Shown here in pieces: positions 1 through 6,495 of a stretch of DNA of 28,704 nucleotides. The DNA comes from DATKDP01 sp035546335 (GTDB taxonomy: Bacteria; Acidobacteriota; Thermoanaerobaculia; Gp7-AA8), in NCBI GenBank assembly GCA_035546335.1, contig DATKDP010000116.1, positions 1 to 28,704 on the forward strand, read 5' to 3'. The translations under genes and the position numbers were made by a program. Position 1 is the first letter of the stretch; each line of letters opens with the position of its first letter. Below the pieces are notes generated by a model. That model was not told where the DNA came from. It worked only from the letters and a program-made list of their open reading frames with translations, and did no database searches.

Positions 1-150
1 GATTCTGCTCCGCTCTCTCAGGCTTGATTCGCTCACTGCGGCGCGGTAGGTAATACACCGCTCCTTCCCTCATCCGCTTGTCCCTGCTCAGCTTGCGACC
101 ACGTCAAGCCCTTTTCTCGTAAACTACCGCTAGAGGCTGGAAAGAGACGA

Positions 151-192
151 GGGACGAGAGGCGAGGGACGAGAGGCGAGGGACGAGAGACGA
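151..192. repeat. Three tandem copies of a 14-bp purine-rich unit
   Basis: The unit GGGACGAGAGGCGA occurs at 151-164 and 165-178, with a third copy at 179-192 differing at one base. Related purine-rich sequence continues on both sides. All G and A fall on the plus strand, so the tract is strand-asymmetric. Confidence 0.9.
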
Positions 193-266
193 GCAAAGTT
201 GCGTGATGGCGGCCTGTTTCTTGACATTGTGTTGAATGCACTCAGGCTCTCGTCTCCAGCCTCCAC

Positions 267-320
267 CCTCCAGCCTCCAGCCTCCAGCCTCCAGCCTCCA
301 GCCTCCAGCCTCCAGCCTCC
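267..320. repeat. Tandem 7-bp repeat CCTCCAG, seven perfect units plus a partial one
   Basis: Seven uninterrupted CCTCCAG units run from 267 to 315 and a partial unit ends at 320. TCGTCTC-type repeats follow to about 350, and two more CCTCCAG units at 353-366. Seven is not a multiple of three, so copy-number change would shift any frame crossing it. The tract appears non-coding and lies about 100 bp before the start codon at 414. The minus strand reads CTGGAGG, resembling repeated Shine-Dalgarno cores. Confidence 0.9.
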
Positions 321-413
321 TCGTCTCCTCGTCTCTCGTCTCTCGTCTCTCGCCTCCAGCCTCCAGCCTCCACCCTGGCACAGACGGTGCGTGGGGAATC
401 GCGGGAGGTATTC

Positions 414-872
414 GTGAACGAAATACAGTGTCCGGACTGCGGCAGTCCGCGGGAGGATGTCGCCGACATTTGCGATGCCTGCGGGGCGCCTCCGATCGAG
501 GAGCACCGGAAGGGGCCGGAGTCCGAGAGGGGGTCGGTTCGCCAGACCGATCTCGAGCCCTATATCGCGCTCCGGTACATCGCGCGGCTCTTCAAGGTGC
601 TCGCCGTGCTGATGGTCGTGATGCTCGTCGGCGAAGTGGTCGTCGGTCTGGTGACGCATGGCAGGAACGCGATCATCACGCTACTCGGAGAAGCCACCAG
701 GCTTCTCGTTCTGTCGGGTCTGATGTGGGGAGTCGGCGACATCACGATGCTGCTGATCGATGCCGGTCACGATCTCCGGGTGAGCCGGATCCTGCTCGGA
801 CGGATCAACGCGCAACTTCATCGCCGGCGCACCGAAGAGATCGCGAACGAACCGAAAGCGGCGATTCGCTGA
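414..872 (+). CDS. Small zinc-ribbon membrane protein, function unknown
   Basis: This 152-residue protein starts with two CxxC pairs, Cys6/Cys9 and Cys20/Cys23, the layout of a short cytosolic zinc ribbon. A charged linker follows, then two hydrophobic stretches at about 58-80 and 86-117 that should span the membrane, and a basic tail at 121-152. I chose the GTG at 414 because GGGAGG sits five bases before it (403-408) and it puts the zinc ribbon at the very N-terminus. A GTG at 387 is also in frame but lies in the repeat-derived leader. I do not recognise a named family. The product probably sits in the inner membrane with a metal-binding cytoplasmic head. The gene converges on the Doc-like gene and shares a hairpin at 878-896 with it. 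Confidence 0.75.
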   Translation: MNEIQCPDCGSPREDVADICDACGAPPIEEHRKGPESERGSVRQTDLEPYIALRYIARLFKVLAVLMVVMLVGEVVVGLVTHGRNAIITLLGEATRLLVLSGLMWGVGDITMLLIDAGHDLRVSRILLGRINAQLHRRRTEEIANEPKAAIR

Positions 873-877
873 CCCCG

Positions 878-896
878 GTGTCCCGTCACGGGACAC
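878..896. terminator. Stem-loop between convergent genes
   Basis: GTGTCCCG (878-885) and CGGGACAC (889-896) form a perfect 8-bp stem with a three-base loop. It sits between the end of the zinc-ribbon gene and the end of the Doc-like gene, overlapping the latter's stop codon. There is no T-tract, so it may act as a bidirectional pause or RNA-end element rather than a classic intrinsic terminator. Confidence 0.55.
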
Positions 897-1645
897 TAGT
901 GGATCGATCGGATGAGCAGGTCGCGAAGCTCCTGGAAGACTCCCTCCGGCGGAAGCCCCTGCTGGCGGTAATCGGACGCGCGTCGAATCAGAGTCTCGAG
1001 GGTCTTCTCGTCCAGGATCCTGCTGTCGACCGATCGTTCGTTGAGCTCACAGAAGGCGAACAGAGAGGTGAGCGCAACCCTCCGATTGCCCGCCGAGAAG
1101 GGGCTGTTCTGGAGCAGGGCGAGGACGAGCGCTGCCGCCTTTTCGGGGAACGTCGGATAGGCATCCTTGCCGAAAACCGTGGTCTGCGGCCGCTGGGCGG
1201 CATTGAGCAGACCGAATTGCGAGCCGATCTCTCCCGGCCTTCCGTGAGTTCCGCTGAATTCCGCGGTGACGGCGCGATGCAGTTCGACCAGATCCTGCGG
1301 CGTCAGGTAGCGGATCTCAGTCCGTGAGGCGCTTGAGGGCCACGGAATACTTCTTGACGGCTCGCTTGAAGGCGGCGGCGACGAGGGGATTGGAGAACGA
1401 GATGAAGTCGGCGGCTTTTCCTTCGGCTTTCCCGTTGTTGCGCCCTGCCGTTTTCCGCTTCGGGGAGGTGCGGCTTTCTTTCCTGCGACCGCCTTTTTCC
1501 GCGACGACTTTTTTGCCGCCACGTTTTTCTTTACTGCTCGCTTTGGCGCTGCTTTTTGGGGAGATTTTCGCGGCTTTGCCTTTGGGCTTGCTTTTTTCGG
1601 TGCGGGCTTTCGGAGCTTTGGCGGACTTTTTGTTTTTTTTGCCAT
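896..1645 (-). CDS. Doc/Fic-family protein with altered active-site motif; start uncertain
   Basis: The last 141 residues (about 896-1321) read as a Doc (death-on-curing) domain. They open with RYLTPQDLVELHR, then show the family pattern GLLNAAQRPQ, YPTFPEKAAAL, and a Fic-type loop NSPFSAGNRRVAL followed by LFAFCELN. Doc proteins phosphorylate EF-Tu using HxFxDxNKR. Here Ser replaces the His and Ala replaces the acidic residue, while Asn and the last Arg remain, so the classical activity is probably lost or changed. The given start is the first ATG of the open frame, but residues 1-108 of that reading are lysine/proline/serine-rich and overlap a more protein-like frame (1317-1652). No ATG, GTG or TTG lies between the low-complexity part and the Doc domain. 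True initiation may use AUC at 1315 or AUU upstream, or need a +1 frameshift from the overlapping gene. Confidence 0.6.
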   Translation of the reverse strand: MAKKTKSPPKLRKPAPKKASPKAKPRKSPQKAAPKRAVKKNVAAKKSSRKKAVAGKKAAPPRSGKRQGATTGKPKEKPPTSSRSPIPSSPPPSSEPSRSIPWPSSASRTEIRYLTPQDLVELHRAVTAEFSGTHGRPGEIGSQFGLLNAAQRPQTTVFGKDAYPTFPEKAAALVLALLQNSPFSAGNRRVALTSLFAFCELNERSVDSRILDEKTLETLIRRASDYRQQGLPPEGVFQELRDLLIRSIH

Positions 1646-1652
1646 GCTTCAT
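1317..1652 (-). CDS. Lysine-rich histone-H1-like small protein, possible partner of the Doc-like gene
   Basis: This 111-residue frame starts at an ATG with GAGG seven bases upstream. Residues 1-80 are lysine-, alanine- and serine-rich, like the disordered tail of histone H1 or bacterial H1-like proteins, and would bind nucleic acid non-specifically. The last 30 residues change character (FISFSNPLVAAAFKRAVKKY, then SVALKRLTD) and look like one amphipathic helix. The TGA at 1317-1319 lies exactly where the Doc-like domain begins in another frame. Toxin genes often follow their antitoxin with a short overlap, and Doc antitoxins bind the toxin through a C-terminal helix. An antitoxin role is therefore a reasonable inference, but no Phd/AbrB-type DNA-binding domain is visible. 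This frame competes with residues 1-108 of the 896-1645 reading. Confidence 0.55.
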   Translation of the reverse strand: MKHGKKNKKSAKAPKARTEKSKPKGKAAKISPKSSAKASSKEKRGGKKVVAEKGGRRKESRTSPKRKTAGRNNGKAEGKAADFISFSNPLVAAAFKRAVKKYSVALKRLTD

Positions 1653-1669
1653 TTCGACCCTCAGCGACT

Positions 1670-1699
1670 ATCGTAAATCCCTTTAAGTCTTTGAGTCAA
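1670..1699 (-). promoter_or_regulatory. Candidate sigma70-type promoter for the lysine-rich/Doc-like pair
   Basis: On the minus strand TTGACT (1699-1694) is followed after 18 bp by TACGAT (1675-1670). This gives a short leader before the ATG at 1652. A perfect 10-bp palindrome, AACAGCTGTT at 1698-1707, abuts the -35 element and could be an operator for autoregulation. Confidence 0.45.
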
Positions 1700-1778
1700 C
1701 AGCTGTTACAAAAAATGAGCGCAGAAAAGCGGGCCGAATCGGCCTCGAATCGTGCGCTGCAGCCCTGCAGGAGCGAGG

Positions 1779-2042
1779 TCAGTCGCCGGAGCTCGCTTCC
1801 ACCTGCGGCACGGCCTCGATCGCCAGAAACTCCTTCGCACGCGCCGTAAGTGTCACACTCTGACGGGTTTCGTCCGCCTGGAGGTATCCCTTCTCCACCA
1901 GCCCCCAGGCAGGAGCCTCTCCTCCGCCGACCGGGTGCCGGATAGTGCGGATCTCCTCGAGGGTCATCGTTTCCTGTCCGATGCGGCGGAACTCCTGGAG
2001 AACCCGCATTTCCTGAACGGTCATGTCCTGAGGCAGCAGCAT
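1779..2042 (-). CDS. Small winged-helix-like protein
   Basis: The 87-residue product begins MLLPQDMTVQEMRVLQEFRR and contains a helix-rich part followed by WGLVEKGYLQ and VTLTARAKEF, which read like the recognition helix and wing of small MarR/PadR-type winged-helix domains. I do not recognise a specific family. The ATG at 2042 is preceded by GAGGGGA at a good distance, so the longer frame extending to 2168 is not needed. The gene lies 83 bp downstream of modC on the same strand, with a hairpin between them, and may be transcribed separately. A regulatory role is inferred from the fold-like pattern only. Confidence 0.6.
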   Translation of the reverse strand: MLLPQDMTVQEMRVLQEFRRIGQETMTLEEIRTIRHPVGGGEAPAWGLVEKGYLQADETRQSVTLTARAKEFLAIEAVPQVEASSGD

Positions 2043-2097
2043 TGGTCCCCTCGCTGTTCCGAAATCGGACGTTTGTGGGCGTCGCGGGCCCGATTCT

Positions 2098-2115
2098 ACC
2101 GGATCGGCATCCGGT
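2098..2115 (-). terminator. Stem-loop just after modC
   Basis: ACCGGAT (2098-2104) and ATCCGGT (2109-2115) form a 7-bp stem with loop CGGC. It begins 11 bases after the modC stop on the minus strand. No clear T-run follows, so its role as a terminator is tentative. Confidence 0.4.
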
Positions 2116-2125
2116 CGTGCACGCC

Positions 2126-3175
2126 CTACCCGAGAATACGAAACGACAGCGTGCGGACGGCGAGCCACACCCGATCCCCCCGTTTCAAAGCGAGCTGATG
2201 CACCGCTGCGGTCGTGAGCCGGACTGCGAGCGGCGTCGGAGTCGTCACCAGGAGATGGACTCTTCCGTCGCGCTCTTCGAGTCGCTCGATGGTTCCCTCG
2301 AGGACGTTCCTGGCCGACAGAGCCTTCGGCTCGCTGGTGAAGAGCACCATGTCGTCGCCGCTGATCCTGACGACGATCGGAAATTCGAGACCAGCTGTCT
2401 CGTCATACGGAAGGGAAAGGATGACGCCTTCTCTCGTCGTCACCCTCGTGATGCCGGCGGCAGGATCGTGGAGCGGGCCGTCGACTTCGATCACATTTTC
2501 CACCGCCTCGTCGCCTGCCACCGTGCGCCGTCGCACGACCTCGGCGGCGGGGCCTCTCATCGTGACGCGGCCATTCTCGAGCATGACGGCTTCATCCGCG
2601 AGCGCCATCGCCTCGACCGGATGATGCGTGACATAGATGATCGGAACATTCATCTCCTCGCGGATCCTGCGAAGGTAGACGAGAAGCTTTTCCTTGAGCG
2701 GCTGATGGAGCGCGGCGAGTGGCTCGTCGAGAAGGAGCAGACGAGGGGAGGTCATCAGGGCGCGCCCGAGAGCGACGCGCTGCCGTTCCCCGCCGGAGAG
2801 GACCGCCGGAAAGCGGTCGAACAGTTGCTCGATCTCCAGAATCTTCGAGAGCGCCTTCAGCCGTTCGAGATCGCGGCCTCCGAACAGAAGATTGCGGCGG
2901 ACGTCGAGATGCGGAAAGAGTGCTCCCTCCTGCGGTACGTAGCCCACCCGCCGCCGTTCCGGCGGAACGAAGATCCCGCGGATGGAGTCGTGAGCCACGT
3001 GGTCGCCGATCACGACTCTGCCGGCCGTTTTGGGGCGAAGCCCGGCGATCGCCTCGAGCAGCGAGGTCTTCCCTGCGCCGGAGGGGCCGACGATCGCCGT
3101 GACGCGCGATTCGAATGCGCAGGCGACCTCGAGGACGAAGGTCGCGAGAGGCAGCCGGATGTCGACCGCGATCAT
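2126..3175 (-). CDS. modC: Molybdate ABC transporter ATP-binding protein
   Basis: The 349-residue protein is a complete ABC ATPase with a C-terminal TOBE/MOP-type domain, as in ModC. Visible motifs are Walker A GPSGAGKT (30-37), signature LSGGERQ (126-132), Walker B LLLLDEP (146-152) and the H-loop His in YVTHHP (about 184). The oxyanion-binding TOBE region spans roughly 285-349. It energises molybdate (possibly tungstate) import from the inner face of the membrane through ModB. The ATG at 3175 overlaps the modB TGA as ATGA, implying translational coupling. Length and domain order are typical of ModC; a sulfate or iron importer ATPase is less likely given the ModB and ModE-like neighbours. 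Confidence 0.9.
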   Translation of the reverse strand: MIAVDIRLPLATFVLEVACAFESRVTAIVGPSGAGKTSLLEAIAGLRPKTAGRVVIGDHVAHDSIRGIFVPPERRRVGYVPQEGALFPHLDVRRNLLFGGRDLERLKALSKILEIEQLFDRFPAVLSGGERQRVALGRALMTSPRLLLLDEPLAALHQPLKEKLLVYLRRIREEMNVPIIYVTHHPVEAMALADEAVMLENGRVTMRGPAAEVVRRRTVAGDEAVENVIEVDGPLHDPAAGITRVTTREGVILSLPYDETAGLEFPIVVRISGDDMVLFTSEPKALSARNVLEGTIERLEERDGRVHLLVTTPTPLAVRLTTAAVHQLALKRGDRVWLAVRTLSFRILG

Positions 3176-3843
3176 CGCGTCATCCGTCTTCGATGCCTGT
3201 TCATGAGGAGCTCGGTGGTCGCGATGGCTCCGAACGCGAGAACCACTGCGTAGAGAAGGAGTGAGAATGCTTCTTCCTCGCGACCTGACTGAGTGCGCTC
3301 GTAGATGGCGAGAGCCAGCGTCTGGGTCCGCCCGGGAATGCTCCCGGCGATGAGGATCGTCGCTCCGAACTCCCCGATCGCGCGACAAAACGCGAGGATC
3401 ACACCCGAGACGAGCCCGGGCCACGACAGAGGGATGATGACGAGGAAGAAGGCCGGCAGCGGCCTTTTGCCGAGCGTGCGTGCGAGCTGAAAGTATCGAA
3501 AGTCGGCGCTGTCGATCGCCGCGCGAAACGAGCGGAACATCAGAGGAAACGACATCACTGCGGCCGCGATCACCGCCGCGGTCGGAGTGAAGAGAAGATC
3601 GAGTCCGGTGGCGCCGATCCATCCGTCGCGCGAGAGCAGCTCCAGCAGGAGGAAGCCGACCGCGGTTGGAGGAAGAATCAGCGGCAGCGAACAGAGCGCG
3701 TCGATGAACGTCCTGGCGTTCGGGCCGAGAATCCTCGACGAAGCGAGGGCCAGGACGAGCGCCAGCGGGAGCATGACGATCGTCGCGATCGCCGCGATGC
3801 GGAAGGTCAGAGCGAGAACCGGCAGATCGGAAACGAGCGACAT
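3172..3843 (-). CDS. modB: Molybdate ABC transporter permease
   Basis: The 223-residue product has about five to six hydrophobic segments and the hallmark permease sequence CRAIGEFGATILIAGSIPGRT, preceded by the EAA-type cytoplasmic loop LARTLGKRPLPAFFLVIIPL that contacts the ATPase. This is the ModB/CysT-type permease fold, and the length is normal for ModB. The ATG at 3843 gives a natural N-terminus (MSLVSDLPVLALTFRIAAIA); the longer open frame to 4050 would run into the regulator gene. No clear Shine-Dalgarno precedes this ATG. A ModE-box match lies two bases upstream, so the transcript leader must be very short or absent, or initiation occurs within the operator. The stop overlaps modC by four bases. 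Confidence 0.88.
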   Translation of the reverse strand: MSLVSDLPVLALTFRIAAIATIVMLPLALVLALASSRILGPNARTFIDALCSLPLILPPTAVGFLLLELLSRDGWIGATGLDLLFTPTAAVIAAAVMSFPLMFRSFRAAIDSADFRYFQLARTLGKRPLPAFFLVIIPLSWPGLVSGVILAFCRAIGEFGATILIAGSIPGRTQTLALAIYERTQSGREEEAFSLLLYAVVLAFGAIATTELLMNRHRRRMTR

Positions 3844-3844
3844 T

Positions 3845-3868
3845 CGCTGTATATCTTGACATATAACG
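3845..3868. promoter_or_regulatory. ModE-box-like operator before modB
   Basis: The two half-sites CGCTGTATA (3845-3853) and CATATAACG (3860-3868) are six bases apart. The ModE-box core as I recall it is CGCTATATA-N6-TATATAACG, which gives 8 of 9 matches in each half. The site lies between the modE-like gene and modB, immediately before the modB ATG, and contains -10-like AT-rich hexamers. ModE with bound molybdate would repress modBC here. Confidence 0.75.
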
Positions 3869-3925
3869 GCTCGAGGGCGCGCTGGTCGATCTGGGTGCGG
3901 ATTCCGGATGGGGCGCTCGCCCCCG

Positions 3926-4282
3926 TCACCTTCGCAACAGCCTTCGCATCGCCCGCATCTCCGCCTCGATCGCCCTCTTCGCCTTCTCTTCCATCGCCCT
4001 GTAGAGAGCGAGGGCGCGACGGCCCGCGTCGGACAGCGACGCTCCTCCACCCCGACGCCCTCCCGTCCGCGTCACGACGAGCGGCTCACGGAACTCGGCA
4101 TTCATCGTGTCGATCAGATCCCACGCGCGCCGGTACGACATTCCCAGCCTTCGCGCCGCCTCGGAAATCGATCCGCAGTCCTCGACCGCGGCGAGAAGTG
4201 CCGCCTTCCCCGGCCCGAGAGCGACGGCCGCTCCCCTGACGATTCGGATCCGCGGCCGGATCACCGGAGCGTCGCGGTTCAT
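3926..4282 (-). CDS. ModE-type winged-helix regulator, N-terminal domain only
   Basis: The 118-residue protein matches the LysR-like winged-helix domain of ModE: KAALLAAVEDCGSISEAARR then LGMSYRRAWDLIDTMN is the helix-turn-helix, and GGRRGGGASLSDAG the wing. The C-terminal molybdate-binding MOP/TOBE domains of full-length ModE (about 260 residues) are absent, as in many stand-alone ModE-domain proteins. It lies upstream of modB on the same strand with 82 bp between, and the ModE-box in that gap is its obvious target. How it senses molybdate without MOP domains is not apparent from the sequence. The ATG at 4282 lacks a strong Shine-Dalgarno. Confidence 0.85.
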   Translation of the reverse strand: MNRDAPVIRPRIRIVRGAAVALGPGKAALLAAVEDCGSISEAARRLGMSYRRAWDLIDTMNAEFREPLVVTRTGGRRGGGASLSDAGRRALALYRAMEEKAKRAIEAEMRAMRRLLRR

Positions 4283-4320
4283 GGAGTCACTCTATCATCG
4301 CGCCGAACAGGAGAAAGTAT

Positions 4321-4470
4321 CTGCGATCTGCCCTCTGCTAATCCGCTCTCTGCCATCTGCCTCTGCCCTCTGCCCTCTGCCATCTGCTATCGACGATCTG
4401 CCCTCGCCCTCTACTGCCCTCTGCCATCTGCTATCTGCCATCTCCCCTCTACGACTCCCTCCCTCTCCCC
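4321..4470. repeat. Pyrimidine-rich degenerate repeat tract (CTGCCMTCTGC-like)
   Basis: About 150 bases are built from variants of CTGCCATCTGC, CTGCCCTCTGC and CTGCTATC, almost all pyrimidine on the plus strand. It fills the divergent gap between the modE-like gene and the Uma2 gene. It is not protein-like in any frame. It resembles the tract at 249-375 in style, though the unit differs. Confidence 0.85.
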
Positions 4471-4489
4471 CCGAGGTATCATCACCTTC

Positions 4490-5044
4490 GTGGCGACGAA
4501 ACCCTATCCCGCGACCTATGACGAGCTGATCGCCCTCCCGGACGATTGCATCGGCGAGATCGTCGACGGCAACCTCTTCGCATCGCCCCGGCCTCGCGCG
4601 CGCCACGCTCACGTGGCCGTATCCCTTATTCAGTTTCTCGCACCTGCTGACTACCGCCGTCGACCTCGCGATGGCTGGTGGTTTCTGGTCGAGCCCGAGC
4701 TTCATCTCGGTGATGACGTCCTGGTTCCCGATCTCGCCGCCTGGGAGATCGCGCATGCACCGCTCGACGGCGGCGCCGTCGGCATCTCCGTTCGTCCTGA
4801 CTGGGTCTGCGAGATCCTGTCTCCTGCGACACGCACGCTCGACTTTAGGCGCAAGTTGCCGGCCTATGCCCTTCATCGCGTGCCGCACCTCTGGCTGGTA
4901 GATCCGGAAAGGAAGTTCCTCGAGGCCTTTGCGCTCGCGAGCCACGCGTGGCAGTCCCTCGGGCGCTGGGACGCGGAATCCACCGTCATCGCGCCCCCCT
5001 TCGAGGAGATTCCGATCGCTCTCGCGAACCTCTGGTTGTCTTGA
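4490..5044 (+). CDS. Uma2-family putative PD-(D/E)XK nuclease-fold protein
   Basis: The 184-residue product shows the Uma2 (DUF820) pattern: an early acidic residue in GEIVDGNLF (about 23-31), VPDLAAW with Asp81, VCEILSPATR with Glu108, RKLPAYA with Lys122, and VPHLWLVDPERK. These residues form the PD-(D/E)XK-like core. The family is abundant in cyanobacteria and some other phyla, and its substrate is not firmly known. The GTG at 4490 is the first start codon after the repeat tract, with GAGG 13 bases upstream, a rather long spacing. The gene stands alone on the plus strand and ends at a hairpin shared with the next, convergent gene. Confidence 0.82.
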   Translation: MATKPYPATYDELIALPDDCIGEIVDGNLFASPRPRARHAHVAVSLIQFLAPADYRRRPRDGWWFLVEPELHLGDDVLVPDLAAWEIAHAPLDGGAVGISVRPDWVCEILSPATRTLDFRRKLPAYALHRVPHLWLVDPERKFLEAFALASHAWQSLGRWDAESTVIAPPFEEIPIALANLWLS

Positions 5045-5069
5045 ATCGCCTTTGAAGTCACCTGCAGGA

Positions 5070-5092
5070 CCGTCATCCTGGAAGGATGACGG
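5070..5092. terminator. Stem-loop between convergent genes
   Basis: CCGTCATCC (5070-5078) and GGATGACGG (5084-5092) form a perfect 9-bp stem with a five-base loop, between the Uma2 gene end at 5044 and the end of the minus-strand gene at 5101. No T-tract is seen, but symmetry and position suggest a bidirectional terminator. Confidence 0.6.
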
Positions 5093-5100
5093 GGAGCAAT

Positions 5101-6309
5101 TCACCGCAGGCCGGCGGCCGCGTCGATGATCCGCGCGGCGAACAGAGGCTCGTCGATGCGCAGGTGGTGATGCAATCCATCCTCCGTTGCGATCGAGAGG
5201 GTCCCGTCATCGGCGTCGATGTCGAGCTCGCGTACGCTCGTCCAGGCGAGCGGTTCGTGGCGGGTGTCGCGAAGAACGATGCCCTTCTCGCCGATCCAGA
5301 GGTGACCATCGATCTCATCGACGCGGGTCTCTCTCCGCCAGCCTTCGCGCCGTTCGGTCGTCTTTCGCACGACCGCTCTCGTCTGGTAGGAGCATCGCTC
5401 GCCAGTGGCTGGAACGACGCCCGCGGCTCCGGAGAGATCCGTCAATGGTCGGGTGAGCTGTCCGAGGGTGCTGTGCTCGATTGCGACATCCTCGTCAGGA
5501 ATGCCGAGACTGCTGCGAAGCTCGTCCGCCGAGCGAAGAAGCAACGGTGAGAGCCGGTGATCGGCAATCAGATGCCAGACGATCTTCTGGTAGAGCGTGA
5601 GCCGAACAGATTTTGCATCGTCTGCGCTCAATCCCAGCGCTTCGATCACCTCGCCGAGGTGCGCGGCGACTTTTTCGGGCCCGAGCTCACCCATCCGCGC
5701 CGCGAGACGATATGCGACCAGCAGTGCAGTCCGGCGCGCCCCGGGTGCGAGCAGCTCATAGGGCACCTCGGCGCGTTCTCGTTCCGCGCGCAGAGCTTCG
5801 AGCGCCGGCGGGCTGTGGTCGGATGGAAGTGCGGACAGCCGCCCCTCGATCGCTCCGATGATCTCCCGTTTGCGTCGTTCCTCCGCCTCATGGTCGGCGC
5901 GCTCGCGATCGATCCTCGCGCGCTCCGCGCGGCGCTGTTTCATCGTGAGAAGAGGCGGTCCGGCGATGAGCCCGATTCCGAGGACGATCTGCAGGAACCC
6001 CTGGGGGCCCTTGAGGGCGACGACGGAAATTCCGAGGAGAAGAACGAGTCCTCCGGCAACCATGATCGCCGGACGGATGAAGCGGCGAAGGTCGCCGGCC
6101 TCGCGCACGGTGTGAATCGCCGGACCGGTGTCGGTCTGCCTCACGGGGCGCTCCGAGAGATCCTCGTAATAGAGATCGGGGTGGTTGCGATGGAGAAACT
6201 CCCCTGCGGGTCCGGTGCTCGGGTCCCTCACGTCGTCGAGGCTGCCCGCCTCGGGAAGCGCGAAGCGGATCGGCCCGGACAACAGCGTGCGCTTGACGTA
6301 GATCGTCAA
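5101..6309 (-). CDS. Membrane protein with coiled coil and possible PH/GRAM-like C-terminal domain
   Basis: The start is a TTG at 6309 with GGGAGG four bases upstream, giving 402 residues. The longer open frame to 7017 overlaps the divergent yceH gene and is not credible. Residues 1-50 contain VKRTLLSGPIRFALPEAG and a glycine/proline turn region, loosely like small DUF4236-type N-termini. Two hydrophobic helices lie at about 78-98 and 103-122, then a highly charged coiled coil (124-160), a helical middle, and a C-terminal beta-rich part (310-402) with WIGEKGIVLRD and WTSVRELDID, which resembles PH/GRAM-like domains. The C-terminal part should be cytoplasmic and may bind lipid or protein. I do not recognise a named family and infer only a membrane-associated role. 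Confidence 0.7.
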   Translation of the reverse strand: MTIYVKRTLLSGPIRFALPEAGSLDDVRDPSTGPAGEFLHRNHPDLYYEDLSERPVRQTDTGPAIHTVREAGDLRRFIRPAIMVAGGLVLLLGISVVALKGPQGFLQIVLGIGLIAGPPLLTMKQRRAERARIDRERADHEAEERRKREIIGAIEGRLSALPSDHSPPALEALRAERERAEVPYELLAPGARRTALLVAYRLAARMGELGPEKVAAHLGEVIEALGLSADDAKSVRLTLYQKIVWHLIADHRLSPLLLRSADELRSSLGIPDEDVAIEHSTLGQLTRPLTDLSGAAGVVPATGERCSYQTRAVVRKTTERREGWRRETRVDEIDGHLWIGEKGIVLRDTRHEPLAWTSVRELDIDADDGTLSIATEDGLHHHLRIDEPLFAARIIDAAAGLR

Positions 6310-6386
6310 ATGACCTCCCGCCAGCGGGATTAGCAAAATGGTCACCAACGGAAGAGGCGACACGAATCGGTCAGCTCTCGTCTCGC

Positions 6387-6463
6387 TCGTAGGGACGAAG
6401 CATTTGCGCCAGGGACGGAGCAGCGGACTTGCCACGCGGTAACGCAGCGCAAATGCTTCGTCC
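6387..6463. repeat. 17-bp perfect inverted repeat, part of a dispersed repeat family
   Basis: Left arm 6393-6409 and right arm 6447-6463 are perfect 17-bp inverted copies (core AATGCTTCGTC) around a 37-base spacer. The left arm with its flank (6387-6409) is a 23-bp exact reverse-complement match to 11455-11477. The element occupies most of the divergent gap between 6309 and 6496 and may form a hairpin or serve as a regulator site. Confidence 0.85.
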
Positions 6464-6495
6464 GGGCGCGTGGCATGCGCTATCGTTCTCGAGAC

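Larger units (their letters stand above)
1..413. other. Repeat-rich region without a recognisable gene
   Basis: No convincing gene is visible here. Open frames on both strands run through low-complexity repeats and have no plausible protein composition. The first 130 bases are unremarkable. Positions 131-195 are purine-rich repeats and 249-375 pyrimidine-rich repeats, listed separately. The two halves are partly complementary: gaggctgga at 133-141 pairs with tccagcctc at 254-262, and acgagagacgag at 182-193 pairs with ctcgtctctcgt at 328-339. A transcript could therefore fold into a long imperfect hairpin just before the gene starting at 414. An upstream gene may end before the window. Confidence 0.6.

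Noticed and set aside
2126..3862. Long 578-residue frame containing modC
   Set aside because: Its N-terminal half is antisense-like noise across modB in another frame. The ATG at 3175 overlapping the modB stop is the natural start.
6387..6463. Insertion sequence bounded by 17-bp inverted repeats
   Set aside because: The spacer is only 37 bases, with no transposase and no target duplication visible. A short palindromic repeat is the simpler reading.
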